Assembly: GCF_003255815.1 (NCBI RefSeq)
Contig: NC_037670.1
Span: 63,628,031-63,692,030 of the forward strand
DNA length: 64,000 nt
Reading direction: 5' to 3'
From: Theropithecus gelada
Taxonomy: Eukaryota; Chordata; Mammalia; Primates; Cercopithecidae
Shown here: positions 59,464 through 64,000 of the stretch, piece after piece
Layout of the letters: each line of letters begins with the position of its first letter
Position numbering within the stretch: position 1 is the stretch's first letter
The notes under the pieces: generated by a model
Told to the model about the DNA's origin: nothing
The model's input: only the letters and a program-made list of their open reading frames with translations
Database searches by the model: none
Made by a program: the position numbers and the translations under genes

Positions 59464-62400
59464 TCAATTCCCACCTATGAGTGAGAACATGCGGTATTTG
59501 GTTTTCTGTTCTTGCGATAGTTTGCTGAGAATGATGGTTTCCAGCTGCATCCATATCCCTACAAAGGACACGAACTCATCCTTTTTTATGGCTGCATAGT
59601 ATTCCATGGTGTATATGTGCCACACTGTCTTAATCCAGTCTGTCACTGATGAACATTTGGGTTGATTCCAAGTCTTTGCTATTGTGAATAGTGCTGCAAT
59701 AAACATATGTGTGCATGTGTCTTTATAGCAGCATGACTTATAATCCTTTGGGTATATCCGCTGTAATGGGATAGTATTTCTAGTTCTAGATCCTTGAGGA
59801 ATCGCCACGCTGTTTTCCACAATGGTTGAACTAGTTTACAGTCCCACCAACAGTGTAAAAGTGTTCCTATTTCTCTATATCCTCTCCAGCACCTGTTGTT
59901 TCCTGATTTTTTAATGATTGCCATTCTAACTGGTGTGAGATGGTATCTCATTGTGGTTTTGATTTGCATTTCTCTGATGGTGGATGATGATGAGCATTTT
60001 TTCATGTGTCTGTTGGCTGTATGAATGTCTTCTTTTGAGAAGTGTCTGTTCATATCCTTTGCCCACTTTTTGATGCAGTTGTTTGTTTTTTTCTTGTAAA
60101 TTTGATTGAGTTCTTTATAGGTTCTGGATATTAGCCTTTTGTGAGATGACGAGATAGCAAAAATTTTCTCCCATTCTGTAGGTTGCCTGTTCATTCTGAT
60201 GGTAGTCTCGTTTGCTGTGAAGAAGCTCTTTAGTTTAATTAGATCCCATTTGTCAATTTTGGCTTCTGTTGCCATTGCTTTTGGTGTTTTAGACATGAAG
60301 TCCTTGCCCGTGCCTATGTCCTGAATGGTATTACCTAGGTTTTCTTCTAGGGTTTTTATGGTATTAGGTCTAACATTTATGTCTCTAATCCATCTTGAAT
60401 TAATTTTCGTATAAGGAGTAAGGAAAGGATCCTGTTTCAGCTTTCTACTTATGGCTAGCCAATTTTGCCAGCACCATTTATTAAATAAGGAATCCTTTCC
60501 CCATTTCTCGTTTTTGTCAGGTTTGTCAAAGATCAGATGGCTGTAGATGTGTGGTATTATTTCTGAGGGCTCTGCTCTGTTCCATTGGTCTGTATCTCTG
60601 TTTTGGTACCAGTACCATGCTGTTTTGGCTGCTGTAGCCTTGTACTATAGTTTGAAGTCAGGTAGCATGATGCTTCCAGCTTTGTTCTTTTGGCTTAGGA
60701 TTGTCTTGGCAATGCGGGCTCTTTTTTGTTTCCATATGAACTTGAAAGCAGGTTTTTCCAATTCTGTGAAGAAACTCATTGGTAGCTTGATGGGGATGGC
60801 ATTGAATCTATAAACTACCTTGAGCAGTGTGGCCATTTTCACGATATTGATTCTTCCTATCCATGAGCATGGAATGTTCTTCCATTTGTTTGTGTCCTCT
60901 TTTATTTCACTAAGCAGTGGTTTGTAGTTCTCCTTGAAGAGGTCCTTTACATCCCTTGTAAGTTGGATTCCTAGGTATTTTATTCTCTTTGAAGCTATTG
61001 TGAATGAGAGTTCATTCATGATTTGGCTCTCAGTTTGTCTGTTACTGGTGTATAAGAATGCTTGTGATTTTTGCACATTGATTTTGTATTCTGAGACTTT
61101 GCTGAAGTTGCTTATCAGCTTCAGGAGATTTTGGGCTGAGATGATGGGGTTTTCTAAATATACAATCACGTCATCTGCAAACAGGGACTATTTGACTTCC
61201 TCTTACTAATTGAATACTCTTTATTTCTTTCTCTTGCCTGATTGCCCTAGCCAGAACTTCCAACACTATGTTGAATAGGAGTGGTGAGAGAGTTCATCCC
61301 TGTCTTGTGTCAGTTTTCAAAGGGAATGCTTCCAGTTTTTGCCCATTCAGTATGATATTGGTGGTGGGTTTGTCATAAATAGCTCTTATTATTTGAGGTA
61401 TGTTCCATCAATACCGAATTTATTGAGAGTTTTTAGCCTGAAGGGCTGTTGAATTTTGTCAAAGGCCTTTTCTGCATCCATTGAGATAATCATGCGTTTT
61501 TTGTCTTTGGTTCTGTTTATATGCTGGATTACATTTATTGATTTGCATATGTTGAACCAGCCTTGCATCCCAGGGATGAAGGCCACTTGATCATGGTGGA
61601 TAAGTTTTTGATATGTTACTGGACTCAGTTTGCCAGCATTTTATTGAGGATTTTTGCATCGATGTTCATCAGGGATATTGGTCTAAAATTCTGTTTTTTT
61701 GTTGTATCTCTGTCTGGCTTTGGTATCAGGATGATGTTGGCCTTGTAAAATGAGTTAGGGAGGATTCCCTCTTTTTCTATTGATTGGAATAGTTTCAGAA
61801 GGAATGGTACCAGCTCCTCCTTGTACCTCTGGTAAAATTCAGCTGTGAGTCTGGTCCTGGACTTTTTTGGTTGGTAGTCTATTAATTATTGCCACAATTT
61901 CAGAGCCTGCTATCGGTCTATTCAGGGATTTAACTTCTTCCTGGTTTAGTCTTGGGAGAGTGTAAGTGTCCAGGAAGTTATCCATTTCTTCGAGGTTTTC
62001 TAGTTTATTTTTGTAGAGGTGTTTATAGTATTCTCTGATGGTAGTTTGAATTTCTGTGGGGTTGGTGGTGATATCCCTTTTATCATCTTTTATTGTGTCT
62101 ATTTGATTCTTCTCTCTTTTCTTCTTTATTAATCTTGCTAGCGGTCTATCAATTTTGTTGAACTTTTCAAAAAACCAGCTCCTGGATTCATTGATATTTT
62201 GGAGGGATTTTTGTGTCTCTATCTCCTTCAGTTCTGCTCTGATCTTAGTTATTTCTTGCCTTCTGCTAGCTTTTGAATGTGTTTGCTCTTGCTTCTCTAG
62301 TTCTTTTAATTGTGATGTTAGGGTGTCAATTTTAGATCTTTCCTGCTTTCTCTTGTGGGCATTTAGTGCTATAAATTTCCCTCTACACACTGCTTTAAAT

Positions 62401-63274
62401 GTGTCCCAGAGATTCTGGTATGTAGTGTCTTTGTTCTCATTGGTTCCAAAGAACATCTTTATTTCTGCCTTCATTTCATTATGTACGCAGTATTCATTCA
62501 GGAACAGGTTGTTCAGTTTCCATGTAGTTGAGCGGTTTTGATTGAGTTTCTTAATCCTGAGTTCTAGTTTGATTGCACTGTGGTCTGAGAGACAGTTTGC
62601 TGTATTTTCTGTTCTTTTACATTTGCTGAGGAGTGCTTTATTTCCAACTATGTGGTCAATTTTGGAATAAGTGTGATGTGGTGCTGAGAAGAATCTATAT
62701 TCTGTTGATTTGGGGTGGAGAGTTCTGTAGATGTCTATTACGTCTGCTTGGTTATAGAGTTGAGTTCAATTCCTTGATATCCGTGTGAACTTTCTGTCTC
62801 ATTGATCTGTCTAATGTTGACAGTGGGGTGTTAAAGTCTCCCATTTTTAATGTATGGAAGTCTAAGTCTCTTTGTAAGTCTCTAAGGACTTGTTTTATGA
62901 ATCTGGGTGCTCCTGTATTGGGTGCATGTATATTTAGGATAGTTAGCTCTTCCTGATGAATTGATCCCTTTACCATTATGTAATGGCCTTCTTTGTCCCT
63001 TTTGATCTTTGATGGTTTAATGTCTGTTTTATCAGAGACTAGGATTGCAACCCCTGCTCTTTTTTTTTTGTTTTCCATTTGCTTGGTAGATCTTCCTCCA
63101 TCCCTTTATTTTGAGCCTATGTGTGTCTCTGCATGTGAGATGCATCTCCTGAATACAGCAAATTGATGGGTCTTGACTCTTTATCCAATTTGCCACTCTG
63201 TGTCTTTTAATTGGACCATTTATTCCATTTACATTTAAGGTTAATGTTGTTATGTGTGAAGTTGATCCAGTCAT
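59464..63274 (-). pseudogene. L1 ORF2p, full span but broken
   Basis: Starts at ATG 63272-63274 (HITTLTLNVNGI). Endonuclease: LNVNG is present, the QETH motif reads QEMH, MGDFNTP is present near 62840 and the SDH region lies near 62590. The frame shifts at the A-rich run near 63065 and has a stop after 62752. The linker (61839-62474) has KDTTYQNLWDTFKAVCRGKF. RT: WFNICKSINVIQHINRTKD and ISMDAEKAFDKIQ (61389-61586). The catalytic FADD is intact at 61170-61181, but a TAG (plus-strand CTA, 61188-61190) replaces the usual Leu codon two codons before it. C-terminal pieces are at 60645-61169, 59679-60296 and 59464-59820. Dead copy. Confidence 0.9.
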
Positions 63275-63289
63275 TGTGATATTAGCTGG

Positions 63290-63486
63290 TTATTTTGCTG
63301 GCTAGTTGATGCAGTTTCTTCCTACCATCGATGGGCTTTACATTTTGACATATTTTTGCAATGGCTGGTACCAGTTGTTCCTTTCCGTGTTTAGTGCTTC
63401 CTTCAGGATCTCTTGTAGGGCAGGCCTGGTGGTGACAAAATCTGTAAGCATTTGCTTGTCTATAAAGTATTTTATTTCTCTGAGAA
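63290..63486 (-). pseudogene. L1 ORF1p C-terminal fragment
   Basis: Reverse complement of TTCCTTTCCGTGTTTAGTGC and GCAGGCCTGGTGGTGACAAA lines up with the ORF1 end in the sense copy at 40160-40270. Truncated by the 5' end of the element. Confidence 0.8.
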
Positions 63487-63499
63487 AAGCTTTTTAAAA

Positions 63500-64000
63500 G
63501 ATGATGGCCAAAGATTTTGATTTCTTTGTTTCTAATTAATCTCTGGAATCAGAATTTAAAAGAAAAATAAAACAAGATAATGTTGTCATTCTTAATCTAC
63601 ACTTTGAAAGACAATGAGAATATTTTTAAAAACTTATCTGGGCTTTCAGACTCTAGAGGGTAGCCACTGGGGAACTGTATATTGATTATTTCCTCAATTC
63701 AATTAAATTGATTTCCACGGAATTCCATAAACATGTATTTATGATACGCTAACATAAGCATTTAGACAGCGCAGAAAGTAATAAGGGCACATGCTTCAAT
63801 GTGTTATATATCATAGGTGCCTCTTCAGGGACTGGAAAGGTGCTGTTATTTAATATGAGTATATTTTGAAGAAAGGAATTTTAGATTACCCTAACAGTTA
63901 TCCAAGGTATATCCTTTCAGTTGAAAATAAAGTCTGACTTTTCCTTTAGGCTCTTTGTCTTCCTAAAGTTCTGAAGCAGATTTCAGCTAGCATTTTCATG
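63500..64000. other. No gene seen; unassigned
   Basis: AT-rich DNA to the right edge. Nothing recognised. Confidence 0.5.

Larger units (their letters stand above)
59264..63486 (-). mobile_element. Primate L1 (L1PA-like), 5'-truncated, 4.2 kb
   Basis: Antisense 3' UTR from 59264, then all of ORF2 and the C-terminal part of ORF1 up to about 63486. Flanks aagccttttaaaa (59251-59263) and aagctttttaaaa (63487-63499) form a 13-bp target-site duplication with one mismatch. No inversion. Highly similar to the L1 at 36730-41817, so the two belong to close subfamilies. Confidence 0.93.

Overview
The window is nuclear DNA of a primate, most likely an Old World monkey (macaque/baboon type). The youngest Alu copies (36004-36450, 44200-44340, 45012-45311) carry bases that, from memory, are typical of cercopithecoid AluY lineages rather than human AluY: GCCGGATCTCAGCTCAC in place of GCGCGATCTCGGCTCAC, and GGCTTGAGCCACCGCG in place of GGCGTGAGCCACCGCG. 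There is no bacterial or viral genome here, no operon, no CRISPR array and no tRNA or rRNA gene. I find no host protein-coding exon I can defend. Every long open frame is either retrotransposon sequence or a chance frame, so this reads as intergenic or deep intronic, AT-rich, repeat-dense DNA.

Layout. 1-1089: 3' part of an antisense L1 with an AluY inserted in it. 1090-19800: mostly old, unassigned DNA with decayed MIR and L2 fragments, a MER5-type fragment, a 226-bp palindromic DNA-transposon remnant (12363-12588), an ERV1-like LTR end (10985-11258), an MLT1 LTR (14766-15130) and a HAL1/L1-type ORF1 relic (15400-16640). 19805-20527: MST-type LTR with an Alu inserted at its terminus. 21990-28335: a long, ancient antisense L1M, split by a THE1/MST LTR, followed by a second L1M 3' end split by an Alu. 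28504-30192: two solo ERV1-like LTRs separated by a FLAM monomer. 30632-33365: Alu, a THE1 solo LTR with perfect 5-bp target-site duplication, an MLT1 LTR and a 103-nt pyrimidine tract. 34380-42300: ancient L1M fragments interrupted by an Alu (holding a 65-N assembly gap) and by a 5.1-kb L1 whose 5' half is inverted. 42590-52640: L2 relics, young Alus and another MLT1 LTR. 53204-55793: an AluJ-like element split by a complete MaLR provirus (LTR-internal-LTR). 55850-58072: sense L1M. 59264-63486: a second young antisense L1. 63500-64000: unassigned.

The elements do not work together as a pathway; their relation is nesting, which gives relative ages. MIR, L2 and L1M are the substrate, MaLR LTRs and the AluJ came next, and L1PA-type L1s and AluY copies came last. 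All L1 reading frames are broken by stops, frameshifts or truncation. I found no convincing new biological system. The best items for follow-up are the L1 5'-inversion junction, the MaLR provirus inside an Alu, the gap in an Alu poly(T), two short dispersed duplications of unknown origin, and the GC-rich LTR at 28504-29330. Repeat family names come from memory of consensus sequences; no database search was run.
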